Positions 36,469-45,092 of a stretch of 64,000 nucleotides of DNA are shown here, piece by piece. The position numbers and the translations under genes are program-made. Positions within the stretch are counted from its first letter, which is position 1; each line of letters starts with the position of its first letter. The notes under the pieces are model-generated. The model was not told where the DNA came from. It made no database searches and saw only the letters and a list, made by a program, of their open reading frames with translations. This DNA comes from Hominenteromicrobium sp900549945 (lineage in GTDB: Bacteria; Bacillota; Clostridia; Oscillospirales; Acutalibacteraceae): contig CABRNK010000001.1 in NCBI GenBank assembly GCA_902472305.1, positions 186,001 to 250,000 on the forward strand, in the 5' to 3' direction.

Positions 36469-37722
36469 ATGCAGGCTGAAGTTTTATCGGTCGGCACCGA
36501 GCTGCTGCTCGGCCAGACCGTCAATACCGACACGACGATCGTGGCGAAGGCGCTTTCGATGCTCGGCATCGACCTTCTGTACGCGGCGGTCGTCGGCGAC
36601 AATGTGAAGCGGCTCGAAAAGGCCGTGCACGACGCGCTCGAGCGCAGCGATATTCTGATCACGACCGGTGGCCTCGGGCCAACCGGCGACGACCTGACGA
36701 AGGAGACCGTCGCGGCGGCGGCCGGCAAGGCGCTCGCCCTGCACGAGCCGAGCTATAAGCGGCTGATGGAGTATTTCGCGCGCGGCGGGCTGAGTGAAAA
36801 CCAGATCAAGCAGGCGATGCTGCCCGAGGGCTGCACCGTTTTGCAGAACGACAACGGCACCGCGCCGGGCTGCGCGTTTCAGACGGCGGCGGGCAAGCTC
36901 GTCGTCATGCTGCCCGGCCCGCCTTCAGAGCTCGAGCCGATGCTGCAAAACTACGCCGTGCCGTATCTCGCGCAGTTCCAAAGCGCGGTGATCGCCTCGC
37001 ACAGCGTCCACGTTTTCGGGCGCGGCGAGGCCGCCGTGGCCGAGATGATCGCCGACCTGACGGAGAACAGCAACCCGACCGCCGCGCCGTACGCGAAGGA
37101 GGGCGAGATGTTCGTCCGCGTTACGGCGAAGGCCGCGACGCAGGCGGAGGCGGACGCGCTCTGCGCGCCGGTGGTCGAGGAGATCCGCCGCCGCGTCGGC
37201 AGCTTCGTCTACAGCGTGGGCGTCGATTCGCTCGAGGCGCTCGTCGTCGATGCGCTGCGCGCAGTGGGCAAAACGCTCGCGACGGCGGAATCCTGCACGG
37301 GCGGCCTGCTCGCAAAGCGTATAACGGACGTCGCCGGCTCGTCCGACGTGTTCGAGATGGGCTGCGTCACCTACGCGAACCGCGTGAAGGAAAAGCTGCT
37401 CGGCGTGCCGCACGAAACGCTCGAGGCGCACGGCGCCGTGAGCGAGGAGACGGCCCGCGCGATGGCCGAGGGCATCGTGCGCGCGAGCGGGGCGGACATC
37501 GGCGTCGGCATCACGGGCATCGCGGGCCCGGGCGGCGGCACGGCCGAAAAGCCGGTCGGTCTGGTCTATATCGCGCTCAGCGACGGAAAAAGCACGTGGG
37601 TCGCGAAGCGCCAGCCTGCGGGCCGCATGAAGTCGCGCGAGTGGCACCGCCACTGCGCGGCCTCGAAGGCGCTCGATATGGTGCGCCGTTATCTGGCCGG
37701 CCTGCCGGTCGACGAAGCGTGA
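36469..37722 (+). CDS. cinA: CinA-family nicotinamide-nucleotide amidohydrolase
   Basis: The 417-residue product has the two CinA domains: an N-terminal molybdopterin-binding-like part (AEVLSVGTELLLGQTVNTD, TTGGLGPTGDDLTKE, about residues 1-170) and a C-terminal amidohydrolase (ATAESCTGGLLAKRIT...GITGIAGPGGGTAEKPVG). The latter hydrolyses nicotinamide mononucleotide in pyridine-nucleotide salvage; the former can have ADP-ribose pyrophosphatase activity. The ATG at 36469 lies nine bases from AGAGGG; the ATG at 36463 lies only four away. In Gram-positives cinA often precedes recA, which is not the case here; sortase follows. Confidence 0.94.
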   Translation: MQAEVLSVGTELLLGQTVNTDTTIVAKALSMLGIDLLYAAVVGDNVKRLEKAVHDALERSDILITTGGLGPTGDDLTKETVAAAAGKALALHEPSYKRLMEYFARGGLSENQIKQAMLPEGCTVLQNDNGTAPGCAFQTAAGKLVVMLPGPPSELEPMLQNYAVPYLAQFQSAVIASHSVHVFGRGEAAVAEMIADLTENSNPTAAPYAKEGEMFVRVTAKAATQAEADALCAPVVEEIRRRVGSFVYSVGVDSLEALVVDALRAVGKTLATAESCTGGLLAKRITDVAGSSDVFEMGCVTYANRVKEKLLGVPHETLEAHGAVSEETARAMAEGIVRASGADIGVGITGIAGPGGGTAEKPVGLVYIALSDGKSTWVAKRQPAGRMKSREWHRHCAASKALDMVRRYLAGLPVDEA

Positions 37723-37756
37723 CCCGCAGCTGCGGGCGGAAAGGTAGGGAAAACAC

Positions 37757-38788
37757 ATGAAGCAGTACAGCAACGGGCAAATGCCGGATATGCGCCGCCG
37801 CGTGCAGGTGGTGGAGGATGACCCCGAGCCCTCGGGCCGCAGAAAAAGCAGCGTGTGGCTGACGGTTCTTATCGTCGTATTCGCCGCTGTTTTCCTCGTT
37901 TCGGCCGGCGTGCTGATCTGGGAGATGGTCGTCAATCCGTTCATTGCGGACCAGAACGCCGAGGAGATTCAGGAGGTGTTCGTGGAGGCCGGCGGCGTTG
38001 CCGGAACGCCCGCGGAAAACGAGACGGAGGGCGAGGCCGATGCGCGCCGCGTGGAGGCCATCGAAAAGCTGCAGGAGATCAACCCGGATATTTCCGGCTG
38101 GCTGCGGCTGGAAAACACGAACATCAACCAGCCGGTGCTTCTGCCGCCGGCGGATGACCCGGAGTATTACCTCTACCGCAACTACAAGAAAGAGGACACC
38201 AAGTACGGCAGCATCTTTCTCGACGCTTCTTCTCCGGTCGGCGCGGATAACCAGCTCCTGCACGGCCACAGCATGCAGGACGGGCGCATGTTCTGGAGCC
38301 TCATCAGCTTCGGTGACCCCGAGGTTGTGAAGAAAACGCCGGTGATTCAGTACGACACGTACAAGGAGGCCGGCGACTGGAAGATCGTCTCCGTGTTCAA
38401 GACGAACACGCTCGCTTCGCAGGGCAAGGTGTTCAACTATTTGCAGGGCGATTTCTCCTCGCCCGAGGAAAAGATGCAGTTTTATTACGACGTCATGAAG
38501 CGCAGCATGGTGGATACCGGCGTGGATCTGAACGAGGACGACCGCACGATCATGCTTTCCACCTGCTCGTATGAGTACGACAATTTCCGCACCGTCGTCA
38601 TGGCCCGCAAGGTGCGCGAGGGCGAGGACGCGAACGTCGATACCGCGCAGATCAAGGCGAGCGAGAACCCGCTTTTCCCGGACGTGTGGTACGCTTCCGG
38701 CAGTGCGCCGGACTACTGGCCCGAGAAATTCGAGGACGCGCTCAAGGCCGGGAAAATCGACTGGTATACCGGGGATTTATATCAATAA
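37757..38788 (+). CDS. srtB: Class B sortase
   Basis: The 343-residue product has a cytoplasmic N-terminus, a membrane helix (about residues 33-58) and an extracellular sortase domain. The catalytic set is visible as LHGHSM (His about 171), STCSYE (Cys about 269) and the Arg in NFRTVVMARK. The long insertion before the last strand is the class B mark. It joins surface proteins with a sorting signal to the cell wall or builds pili. No substrate with such a signal is encoded in this window. GGAAAGGTAGGG precedes the ATG. It follows cinA by 34 bases and ends at a terminator. Confidence 0.94.
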   Translation: MKQYSNGQMPDMRRRVQVVEDDPEPSGRRKSSVWLTVLIVVFAAVFLVSAGVLIWEMVVNPFIADQNAEEIQEVFVEAGGVAGTPAENETEGEADARRVEAIEKLQEINPDISGWLRLENTNINQPVLLPPADDPEYYLYRNYKKEDTKYGSIFLDASSPVGADNQLLHGHSMQDGRMFWSLISFGDPEVVKKTPVIQYDTYKEAGDWKIVSVFKTNTLASQGKVFNYLQGDFSSPEEKMQFYYDVMKRSMVDTGVDLNEDDRTIMLSTCSYEYDNFRTVVMARKVREGEDANVDTAQIKASENPLFPDVWYASGSAPDYWPEKFEDALKAGKIDWYTGDLYQ

Positions 38789-38814
38789 ACGCTGAATCCG
38801 GAAGCGTACGCAAA

Positions 38815-38857
38815 TAAAAAAGGCACAGGCAGCATGCGCTGTTCTGTGCCCTTTTTG
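38815..38857 (+). terminator. Intrinsic terminator after the sortase gene
   Basis: AAAAAGGCACAG and CTGTGCCCTTTTT form a hairpin with a GC-rich inner loop. Confidence 0.85.
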
Positions 38858-38912
38858 GCGTATTAAGGAGAACGGAGTGCCCCGCGGGGACTGCCGACAG
38901 CAGCGCGGCGGC

Positions 38913-39575
38913 TTACAGGATCAGGCGGCGGAGTGCCCCGGCGTCGTCTGCGAGGTGGACGGCGCCGTTCTGCCGCAGCTCGTCTGCGCCGCGGAAGCCC
39001 CATGTGACACCCGCAGTCGGCATGCCGGTGTTCGCGCCGGTCTGCATATCGACGCCGCTGTCGCCGACATAGAGGCATTCCGCGGGCCGCACGCCGAGCG
39101 CTTCGCAGATCTCGAACACGGCGGCCGGGTCCGGCTTTTTGGGGACGCCCGCCCGCTGCCCGTGCACAATATCGAACAGGCCGGGGAAAAGCGCGCCCGC
39201 GATGAAGCGGGTCATGTTGTCCGGCTTATTGGAGAGCACGGCGGTTTTGACCCCGGCATCGCGCACATCGCGCAGCAGCGCCGGAATGCCGGGGTACGGC
39301 GCGACAAGGCGCGTCGGGTCGCTCTCGTACAGCGCGTCGTACGTGGCGCGCAGCGCCTGCACGTCTGCCTCCGTATACGGCTGCGCCGATACCGCATCGA
39401 GCATGCGGCGCATCAGCACGTCCGCTCCGTTGCCGACAAGCCGGCGGTAGCGCTCGGTTTCGATCTCCGGATACCCGTGCGCCTTGAGCGCGGCGTTGCC
39501 GAAGCCCGCGATCGACGCGAGCGTGTCGGCGACCGTGCCGTCCATATCAAAAATTACAGCTTTTACCTTGGCCAT
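38913..39575 (-). CDS. HAD family phosphatase (phosphoglycolate phosphatase-like)
   Basis: The 220-residue product has HAD motif I VIFDMDGTVADT (nucleophile Asp and acid/base Asp), motif II VLSNKPD, and motifs III and IV KKPDPAAVF and YVGDSGVDMQTG. The alpha-helical cap between them (about residues 15-90) is type C1, as in Gph and PgmB. It dephosphorylates a small metabolite, perhaps 2-phosphoglycolate. ATG 39575 follows AGAGGGA. It stands alone on this strand between the converging sortase gene and the divergent ECF S component. Confidence 0.9.
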   Translation of the reverse strand: MAKVKAVIFDMDGTVADTLASIAGFGNAALKAHGYPEIETERYRRLVGNGADVLMRRMLDAVSAQPYTEADVQALRATYDALYESDPTRLVAPYPGIPALLRDVRDAGVKTAVLSNKPDNMTRFIAGALFPGLFDIVHGQRAGVPKKPDPAAVFEICEALGVRPAECLYVGDSGVDMQTGANTGMPTAGVTWGFRGADELRQNGAVHLADDAGALRRLIL

Positions 39576-39725
39576 AGGATCATCCCTCTGCTTTGTCTGC
39601 CTGCCGCGCGATGTGCGGCGGGCGCTATTTCGGCGGCTCTGGCCCGCAGTTTTCAGTATACCGTGTTTGCCGCGGTTTTGCAACTTTAAAAAATCTGACC
39701 TTAAATAAAAAACAAAAACTGGGTA

Positions 39726-39754
39726 TTGAGAGCAGACCAGATGCGTGCTATACT
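39726..39754 (+). promoter_or_regulatory. Sigma-A promoter of the orphan ECF S component
   Basis: TTGAGA (39726-39731) and TATACT (39749-39754) are 17 bases apart. Confidence 0.7.
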
Positions 39755-39759
39755 GAGCA

Positions 39760-39895
39760 AAACCGAAAGAGCGGCGCGGCGCGCAGCGGAATGCGCGCCG
39801 AAGCGTTGCGCGGCCGGCCTGCGGCGGTAGGATGCAGTGCGCCGCTGCCCCTGCGCGTCAGGGGACGGTAAACCAAAGGAAATGGGGTATAAAAA
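39760..39895 (+). promoter_or_regulatory. Structured 5' leader, candidate riboswitch
   Basis: The leader of about 135 bases contains two perfect hairpins: GGCGCGCA-GCGGAA-TGCGCGCC (39778-39799) and CCCCTG-CGCGT-CAGGGG (39848-39864). It ends in GACGGTAAACCAAAGGAAATGG, shortened here to its key part ACCAAAGGAAATGG, which includes the ribosome site. ECF S-component genes are often under metabolite riboswitches. I could not match it to a known class. Confidence 0.4.
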
Positions 39896-40474
39896 ATGAA
39901 AAACAGAGGCTCGATTTACAGGGTTGTCACGGTGGGCCTGCTCGGCGCGCTCGTGTTCGTGTCGAATTACCTGAGCTTTCCGATCCCGGTGCCGGTGGGC
40001 GATATCTCCCGCGTACACCTCGGCAACGTGTTCTGTCTTTTGTCCGGCTTTGTGATGGGACCGGTCGGCGGCGGGCTGGCGTCCGGCATCGGCGCGATGC
40101 TGTACGACCTGACAAACCCGGCGTATGTCGCCTCCGCGCCGTTCACGTTCCTCTTTAAATTCCTGCTGGCCTTTGTGTGCGGTGTGATCGCGTTCAAGGG
40201 CAGGCTCTCCGGCAGCATGCTCGGCGAATGCAAAATTTCCACGCCGCGCTATTTTGCGGCGGCGGTGGCCGGCAGCGTGACGTACATCGTGCTGTACCTC
40301 GCGAAGTCGTTTGTTTCGGCTCTGCTCGCGGGCAGTGCGCCGGAGGCGGCGGGCATCGCGCTCGTCACAAAGCTCGCGACGAGCAGCGTGAACGCTGTGC
40401 TGGCGGTCGTTATCTCCGTGCCGCTCGCGGCCATCATCAAAAAGGCGCTCAAGAGCGCGAAGCTCACGGCTTAA
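39896..40474 (+). CDS. Orphan ECF transporter S component
   Basis: The 192-residue protein has about six membrane helices. Its GDISRVHLGNVFCLLSGFVM and VGGGLASGIGAMLYDL segments match the broad S-component superfamily. No ATPase or EcfT gene is adjacent, so it probably shares a common energising module, as group II S components do. The substrate, such as a vitamin or its precursor, is not clear from sequence. The AAAGGAAATGGGG ribosome site lies at the end of the structured leader. Confidence 0.85.
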   Translation: MKNRGSIYRVVTVGLLGALVFVSNYLSFPIPVPVGDISRVHLGNVFCLLSGFVMGPVGGGLASGIGAMLYDLTNPAYVASAPFTFLFKFLLAFVCGVIAFKGRLSGSMLGECKISTPRYFAAAVAGSVTYIVLYLAKSFVSALLAGSAPEAAGIALVTKLATSSVNAVLAVVISVPLAAIIKKALKSAKLTA

Positions 40475-40497
40475 ACGCCTGAAAATTCAATTCTAGG

Positions 40498-40536
40498 GCC
40501 GCCGGGCATGCAGCTGTGTATGCCGGCGGCTCTTTT
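40498..40536 (+). terminator. Intrinsic terminator after the S component
   Basis: GCCGCCGGGCAT and ATGCCGGCGGC pair with one bulge, followed by TCTTTT. Confidence 0.8.
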
Positions 40537-40600
40537 GCTATAGGTGCGGCGGAATGACCGCGGGCCGGAAAATCTGCGGCAAAAACAAGGCAAAGCGCAG

Positions 40601-40655
40601 CGCGTGAACGCCAGTGAAGGCGCTTCGCGTGAACGGTCTGTGAAGGCGCTTCGCG
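40601..40655 (+). repeat. Two-copy tandem repeat upstream of htrA
   Basis: Units of 25 and 26 bases both contain CGCGTGAACG and GTGAAGGCGCTT; a third CGCG closes the array. No function is apparent. Confidence 0.7.
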
Positions 40656-40693
40656 CAGATTTCTTTAATTTGTCATGAAAAAGTCCGACATGC

Positions 40694-40783
40694 TTCACAC
40701 GAAATTCACATAAGATCGAGATAATAGAATCAACCCGAAGGGGAAAAATAAAGGTTGAAAAATCCTTCGGAATATGGTATTAT
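40694..40783 (+). promoter_or_regulatory. Candidate htrA control region
   Basis: Two TTCACA half-sites (40694-40699 and 40705-40710) lie 11 bases apart, as direct repeats for an OmpR-family regulator often do. TTGAAA (40755-40760) and TATTAT (40778-40783) form a good promoter with a 17-base spacer and an extended -10 box, but it would start the transcript almost at the ribosome site. Confidence 0.35.
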
Positions 40784-40802
40784 GTGAAAGGAGTAAGGAA
40801 TC

Positions 40803-42212
40803 ATGAGCGATAATCATGAGAATTTTCAGGACGGCTTTCATACCGCCCAAAATCCTGACTCGGCAGGAACGCAGAAAACCGCAGAAACGCCGTATGCGTA
40901 CGGCAGCACATACAGCGCAGGCTCCAGCCAGCAGAATGTACCGCAGACCTACACGTGGAGCGCCCAGAGCGGGCCGTACCACACGGGCGGTGTTCCGGGC
41001 GGTGTCATGCCGCCGGCGCCGCATAAAAAGCGCGGCGCGCCGTTTGGCGTAAAGCTGCTGTCAGTTGTTCTCTGCTGTGTGCTGGTCTCCGCGGCGACGC
41101 TCGGCACCTTTGTGCTGTTGATCCAGAACGGCGTCATCGGCATCGAATCGAAGGGCGACAACGCACTCTTTACGATTTCACGCGTGGTAAACAGCGAGCC
41201 GGAGGAATCCGGGTCGGTTTCCGCGCTGAGCGAGCAGGATATCGCCGAAAAGCTGATCCCGTCTGTCGTGTGCATCCAGAACTATCAGGTCACGCAGCAG
41301 TACGGCTTTATGCAGACGGATACGGAGAACAGCGATGTTTCCCCCGCTGGCGAAGGCTCCGGCATCATTTTCAGCGAGGACGGCTACATCGTCACGAACG
41401 CGCATGTGGTCGACGGCGCGACGTCTCTGAAGGCCATCCTTTCCGATGGCACAACGTATGAGGCGGAGCTGGTCGGCAGCGATACGCTGACAGACCTCGC
41501 GGTCCTGAAGATCGACGCGACCGGCTTGCAGGCGGCAGAGTTCGGCTCTTCCGAGGATCTGCGCGTGGCGGATCAGGTGATGGCGATCGGCAACCCGGGC
41601 GGCTATCAGCTTAACTCCAGCGTGACGATCGGTTACGTTTCCGCGCTGAACCGCGCGATCACAAACAGCTCCACGGGCTATACGATGGAGTACATCCAGA
41701 CCGATGCGGCGATCAACCCCGGCAACTCCGGCGGCGCGCTCGTCAACCAGTACGGTCAGGTTGTCGGCATCAACTCCGCGAAGATCAGCGCCACAGGCTA
41801 TGAGGGCCTCGGCTTTGCAATTCCGGCGGAGACGGCGCAGCCCGTTATTTCCGACCTGATCGAGTACGGTTATGTCAAGGACAGAGCAATGCTCGGTATC
41901 TCGGGCCAGTTTATCGACAGCCTCACGGGCCGCTTCTACGGCCTGCCGCAGGGCGAATATGTTGGCGCGCTAAATTCCGCAGAGGCACAGGCCTCCGGCT
42001 TGCAGGTGGGCGACGTGATCACCGCGATCGACGGCACAGAGCTCACGAGCGAGACGGTTCTCCGCTCGGCGATCAATGCAAAGAAGCCGGGCGAAACGGT
42101 AGAGCTCACGGTCTACCGCCCGTCCTCCAATCAGACGGTGACGGTTACGCTGACGCTTTCTGAAACGACGGAGAGCGCTACGACCGCACAGGCGCAGGAT
42201 TCGGCCGGATAA
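40803..42212 (+). CDS. htrA: HtrA-like serine protease
   Basis: The 469-residue membrane-anchored protease has a low-complexity cytoplasmic N-terminus (about residues 1-75), one membrane helix (about residues 82-108), a trypsin-like domain with the triad His in TNAHVVDG, Asp in TLTDLAVLKI and Ser in PGNSGGALVN, and one C-terminal PDZ domain (about residues 365-455, with ASGLQVGDVITAIDG). It degrades misfolded exported proteins outside the membrane. The Thr/Ala-rich tail is not conserved. The ATG at 40803 follows AAAGGAG. Confidence 0.95.
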   Translation: MSDNHENFQDGFHTAQNPDSAGTQKTAETPYAYGSTYSAGSSQQNVPQTYTWSAQSGPYHTGGVPGGVMPPAPHKKRGAPFGVKLLSVVLCCVLVSAATLGTFVLLIQNGVIGIESKGDNALFTISRVVNSEPEESGSVSALSEQDIAEKLIPSVVCIQNYQVTQQYGFMQTDTENSDVSPAGEGSGIIFSEDGYIVTNAHVVDGATSLKAILSDGTTYEAELVGSDTLTDLAVLKIDATGLQAAEFGSSEDLRVADQVMAIGNPGGYQLNSSVTIGYVSALNRAITNSSTGYTMEYIQTDAAINPGNSGGALVNQYGQVVGINSAKISATGYEGLGFAIPAETAQPVISDLIEYGYVKDRAMLGISGQFIDSLTGRFYGLPQGEYVGALNSAEAQASGLQVGDVITAIDGTELTSETVLRSAINAKKPGETVELTVYRPSSNQTVTVTLTLSETTESATTAQAQDSAG

Positions 42213-42272
42213 GGCCGCAGGCGGAACACTTAATTTTGAGTACGAGTCTTTTTCATAAATCTCCTTTTTCAA

Positions 42273-42307
42273 GCAACGAAGCCCGGGTTTATCCCGGGCT
42301 TCGTTGC
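42273..42307. repeat. Perfect 15-base inverted repeat after htrA
   Basis: GCAACGAAGCCCGGG, a TTTAT loop and CCCGGGCTTCGTTGC form a perfect stem. It is not followed by a clean T run on the plus strand, so it is either a weak terminator, an mRNA-stabilising end, or a binding site. Confidence 0.7.
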
Positions 42308-42418
42308 GCTTTCCGGCAAAGGGAAGGGCTGCGCGAGGGGCACTGGAAAATGGACGCACCGCCGGTGCGGCACTGAGGGGCGCGCGGCTTTTTTTGAGAG
42401 TGCCGGGCGGCAAATAAA

Positions 42419-42464
42419 AACAGGCTTTCCGAGGCGCTGTGCGCGGAAAGCCTGTTTCATTTTT
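42419..42464. terminator. Bidirectional intrinsic terminator
   Basis: AACAGGCTTTCCG and CGGAAAGCCTGTT form a 13-base stem with flanking A and T runs. It ends htrA transcription and that of the converging kinase gene. Confidence 0.88.
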
Positions 42465-42494
42465 ATCGGTGCAGCATCTGCTCGGCCGGGCGGC

Positions 42495-43586
42495 TCAGAG
42501 ATATGCCGATACGGCCGCCGCCATGCCGTCCCACTGGGCTTCCATTTCCTCAACGAGGCGGAACTGGTTGCGCGCGCGGTCGAGGTTGTGCCGCGGGTAG
42601 GCGGTCTTGAAGTAGACGTCGCCGTTCAGGTAATCGGCGAGGAAACGCATGCCTGTCTCGAGCGTCATCAGCTTGGCGCCGACGGGCAGGGTGCGGATTT
42701 CGGTTTCGGTCAGCGCGCCGCCGGCGCCGCGGAAAAAGCCCGCGGTATAGGCTTCAAACAGCGCGAGGCTGAAATGCACCTTTGTGAGGTCGGTTTCGTC
42801 CTCGGCCGCCGTGGAAGCGCCCGCACGGATGGAATCGCCGAAGTCGAAGGCCGTGAGGCCGGGCATCACGGTGTCGAGATCGATGACGCAGACGGCCCGG
42901 CCGGTGCGGTTGTCGATCAGCACATTGCTCATCTTTGTGTCGTTGTGCGTGACCTTGAGCGGCAGCGCGCCCTGCGCGAGCAGGTCCGTCAGCACTGCGC
43001 AGTCGGCCTCGCGCGCCCGCGCGAACGCGAGCTCCGCGGCGACCGTTTGCACCCGGCCGGCCTTATCGAGCGCGGCGGCCTCCATGAGCTGGCGAAAGCG
43101 CGCGGGCGTGTCGTGAAAATGCGGGATCGTTTCGTACAGCGTTTCGGCCGGGTAATCCGCGAGCATGCGCTGGAAAGCGCCGAAGGCCGCGCCGGATTCC
43201 GCGAGCATTTCAGGCGAGGCGGCGCTCTCAAAGGCCGTGGTGCCCTGAATGTTCAGCGTTGCGCGCCAGTAATGCCCGCCGCTGTCGATATACCAGTCGG
43301 CGCCGTCCGCCGTTTTGAGCACGGTCAGCGTGCCGCGGGCGGGGTCGCCGCCCTGCGCCTTGAGCTTGCCCGCGACGAAGCGCGTGACGCCGAGCATATT
43401 CTCCATGAGCTTGTCCGGGCGCGGAAAAACAAACTTGTTGATGCGCTGGAGGACGTATTCGCCGCCCGCGCACAGGACAAGATAGGTGTCGTTGATGTGT
43501 CCGTTGCCGTACGGGGCGATGGACAGAATTTCGCTGCCGAAATCATACGCCGCGGCGGCCTCGCTGTATAAGGGTTCGCTTTTCAT
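42495..43586 (-). CDS. N-acetylhexosamine 1-kinase-like phosphotransferase (NahK family)
   Basis: The 363-residue kinase resembles bifidobacterial NahK along its length: YGNGHINDTYLV and QRIN near the start, ETIPHFHDTPARF, the catalytic loop VTHNDTKMSNVLID with the Asp that acts as base, and the metal-binding IDLDTVMPGLTAFDFGDSIRAGASTA. NahK phosphorylates N-acetylglucosamine or N-acetylgalactosamine at C1 during use of lacto-N-biose and mucin sugars. The other enzymes of that route are not nearby. ATG 43586 follows GAAAGGAAG. It lies 44 bases after the HK-like membrane gene on the same strand. Confidence 0.85.
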   Translation of the reverse strand: MKSEPLYSEAAAAYDFGSEILSIAPYGNGHINDTYLVLCAGGEYVLQRINKFVFPRPDKLMENMLGVTRFVAGKLKAQGGDPARGTLTVLKTADGADWYIDSGGHYWRATLNIQGTTAFESAASPEMLAESGAAFGAFQRMLADYPAETLYETIPHFHDTPARFRQLMEAAALDKAGRVQTVAAELAFARAREADCAVLTDLLAQGALPLKVTHNDTKMSNVLIDNRTGRAVCVIDLDTVMPGLTAFDFGDSIRAGASTAAEDETDLTKVHFSLALFEAYTAGFFRGAGGALTETEIRTLPVGAKLMTLETGMRFLADYLNGDVYFKTAYPRHNLDRARNQFRLVEEMEAQWDGMAAAVSAYL

Positions 43587-43630
43587 GGGCGATCGCTTCC
43601 TTTCAAAATAGATTTTCAACCGAAAGGCGC

Positions 43631-44917
43631 TCAGTTGTTGACAACGATGCGCAGGATCTCCGAACCGCCGGCGGCGCTGCGGTTCATCGTGCCGCTTGTG
43701 CGTGCGATGATGCCGCGGACGGTCTCGAGCTGCGGCGCATCCTCTTCGGCCTTCGGCTCGAGCAGTGAGGCGGCCCACACATTGAAGGACTGCGCGTTCA
43801 GCGCCCGGCGCTTCTTTTTCTGCGGCGGCGCGGAGTAGACGGCCTCAAATGTGATGCGGCCCTCGAGGGGCGTCACGGTCATGCGCACGAGCTTGTCGTC
43901 CGTATCGGCGGCGCCGGCGCGGTCGATGGCATACACGAGCGCGTCGTTGAGGATGACGCAGAATTCGATCGTTTTCAGCCGCGCGGCGCCGAGCTCGACA
44001 TTGCTCTCGAGGCGGATGCCGCAGTGCTTCGCATACGCGGCGTTTGCGGCAACGACCGCGTTGATATACGGGTTCTCGCTGTAGCGGTCGAGCAGCGGGT
44101 CGCGCAGGTCGCCCTCGTCGGCGATCGTGGTGCGGATGGTCTCGAGATCGCCGTGGCGCGCGGCCTCGGTGATCTCGCCGAGGATGAAGCGGTGGTGGTC
44201 GCGGGCGGTCTGCGCGTTTGTCACGCTGCCGACCATCGCGTTGAAGTAGTTGGCCTCGGCCTGCATCAGCGCGCTGCGGAAATCGGCGGTGCAGGCGCGT
44301 TCCTTATACTTCACCGCGTTGTAGGCGGCGCGCACGGTGAACGCGATGAAAAGGTAGAAAAGCACCGCGGAGAAAAAGCGCGGCGCATAGGCTTCGACGC
44401 CGAAAAGCCCGAGCAGGCTGCCATTTGCGAGGAAGAGGCAGAAGAGCTGCGCGCAGCACAGGCCGATGGAGAGCACCGAGGGGCCGCGGTCCGCAAAATA
44501 CTGGAAGGGCCGCACAAACGTGATCAGCGAGAGGAACGAGAAGAAAAGATAGAGCACAATGCCGATCACGACGGCGGGAAAGCCGCCGGCGCCGAACGGC
44601 AGCACGCCGAGAAAGTATTCCGTGAAGGCGGAAAGGAAGCTGTAGTTGCACACGAGGAGTATGGCGACAAAGAGCTTCTGCGCGATATTGTTCGTATAAA
44701 GGAAAACCGAGGCGGCGAGCAGGAGAAACACGTTCATCCCGTTGCCGATCTGCCCGGATACGTCGTTGAAGGCGGGCGAGAGCAGGAGGTTTAAAAGCAG
44801 CGACAGCACATAGGCCGCACCGGAAGCGATCAGGCTGGTCGCCATCCGGAAGCGTCCGTTCAAAATGGTGAGAAATAAAAGGGTGTTGCACAGGAAAACG
44901 ACGGGAAGGCAAAGCAT
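43631..44917 (-). CDS. Membrane protein resembling an AgrC-type histidine kinase with degenerate catalytic domain
   Basis: The 428-residue product has about six to seven N-terminal membrane helices (about residues 1-205), then a cytoplasmic part. TARDHHRFILGEITEAARHG looks like the H-box and linker of AgrC/HPK10-type kinases, and NPYINAVVAANAAYAKHCGI with ILNDALVYAID resembles the start of the ATPase domain and its N-box. No GxGL-type G-box follows; instead there is a lysine-rich PPQKKKRRALNAQ and a tail without motifs. It may be a signalling pseudokinase. No response regulator is adjacent. The start codon overlaps a weak site; the kinase-like sugar gene is downstream. Confidence 0.65.
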   Translation of the reverse strand: MLCLPVVFLCNTLLFLTILNGRFRMATSLIASGAAYVLSLLLNLLLSPAFNDVSGQIGNGMNVFLLLAASVFLYTNNIAQKLFVAILLVCNYSFLSAFTEYFLGVLPFGAGGFPAVVIGIVLYLFFSFLSLITFVRPFQYFADRGPSVLSIGLCCAQLFCLFLANGSLLGLFGVEAYAPRFFSAVLFYLFIAFTVRAAYNAVKYKERACTADFRSALMQAEANYFNAMVGSVTNAQTARDHHRFILGEITEAARHGDLETIRTTIADEGDLRDPLLDRYSENPYINAVVAANAAYAKHCGIRLESNVELGAARLKTIEFCVILNDALVYAIDRAGAADTDDKLVRMTVTPLEGRITFEAVYSAPPQKKKRRALNAQSFNVWAASLLEPKAEEDAPQLETVRGIIARTSGTMNRSAAGGSEILRIVVNN

Positions 44918-45092
44918 GGCGCACGCTCCTTATGGTTATGATCCCCGGAAATTGGGGGCGATGCCGTGAAAACGGCCCTTGTTTTGTAAAAATGTACAGA
45001 ATATATGCTTCATTATACCATAACCCTCTGCGGCTTTCAATAAAAGAATTGCCGGTTCCGTCGAAATCCGGTGTTTTTTGCAAAAATTCAAA

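Noticed and set aside
39840..39895. A preQ1-II or preQ1-III riboswitch before the orphan S component
   Set aside because: Only the ACCAAAGGA-like end recalls it; the pseudoknot arms are not evident and the protein does not look like QueT.
40755..40783. The TTGAAA/TATTAT pair as the sole htrA promoter
   Set aside because: The transcript would start at the ribosome site, leaving almost no leader; kept only as a low-confidence candidate.
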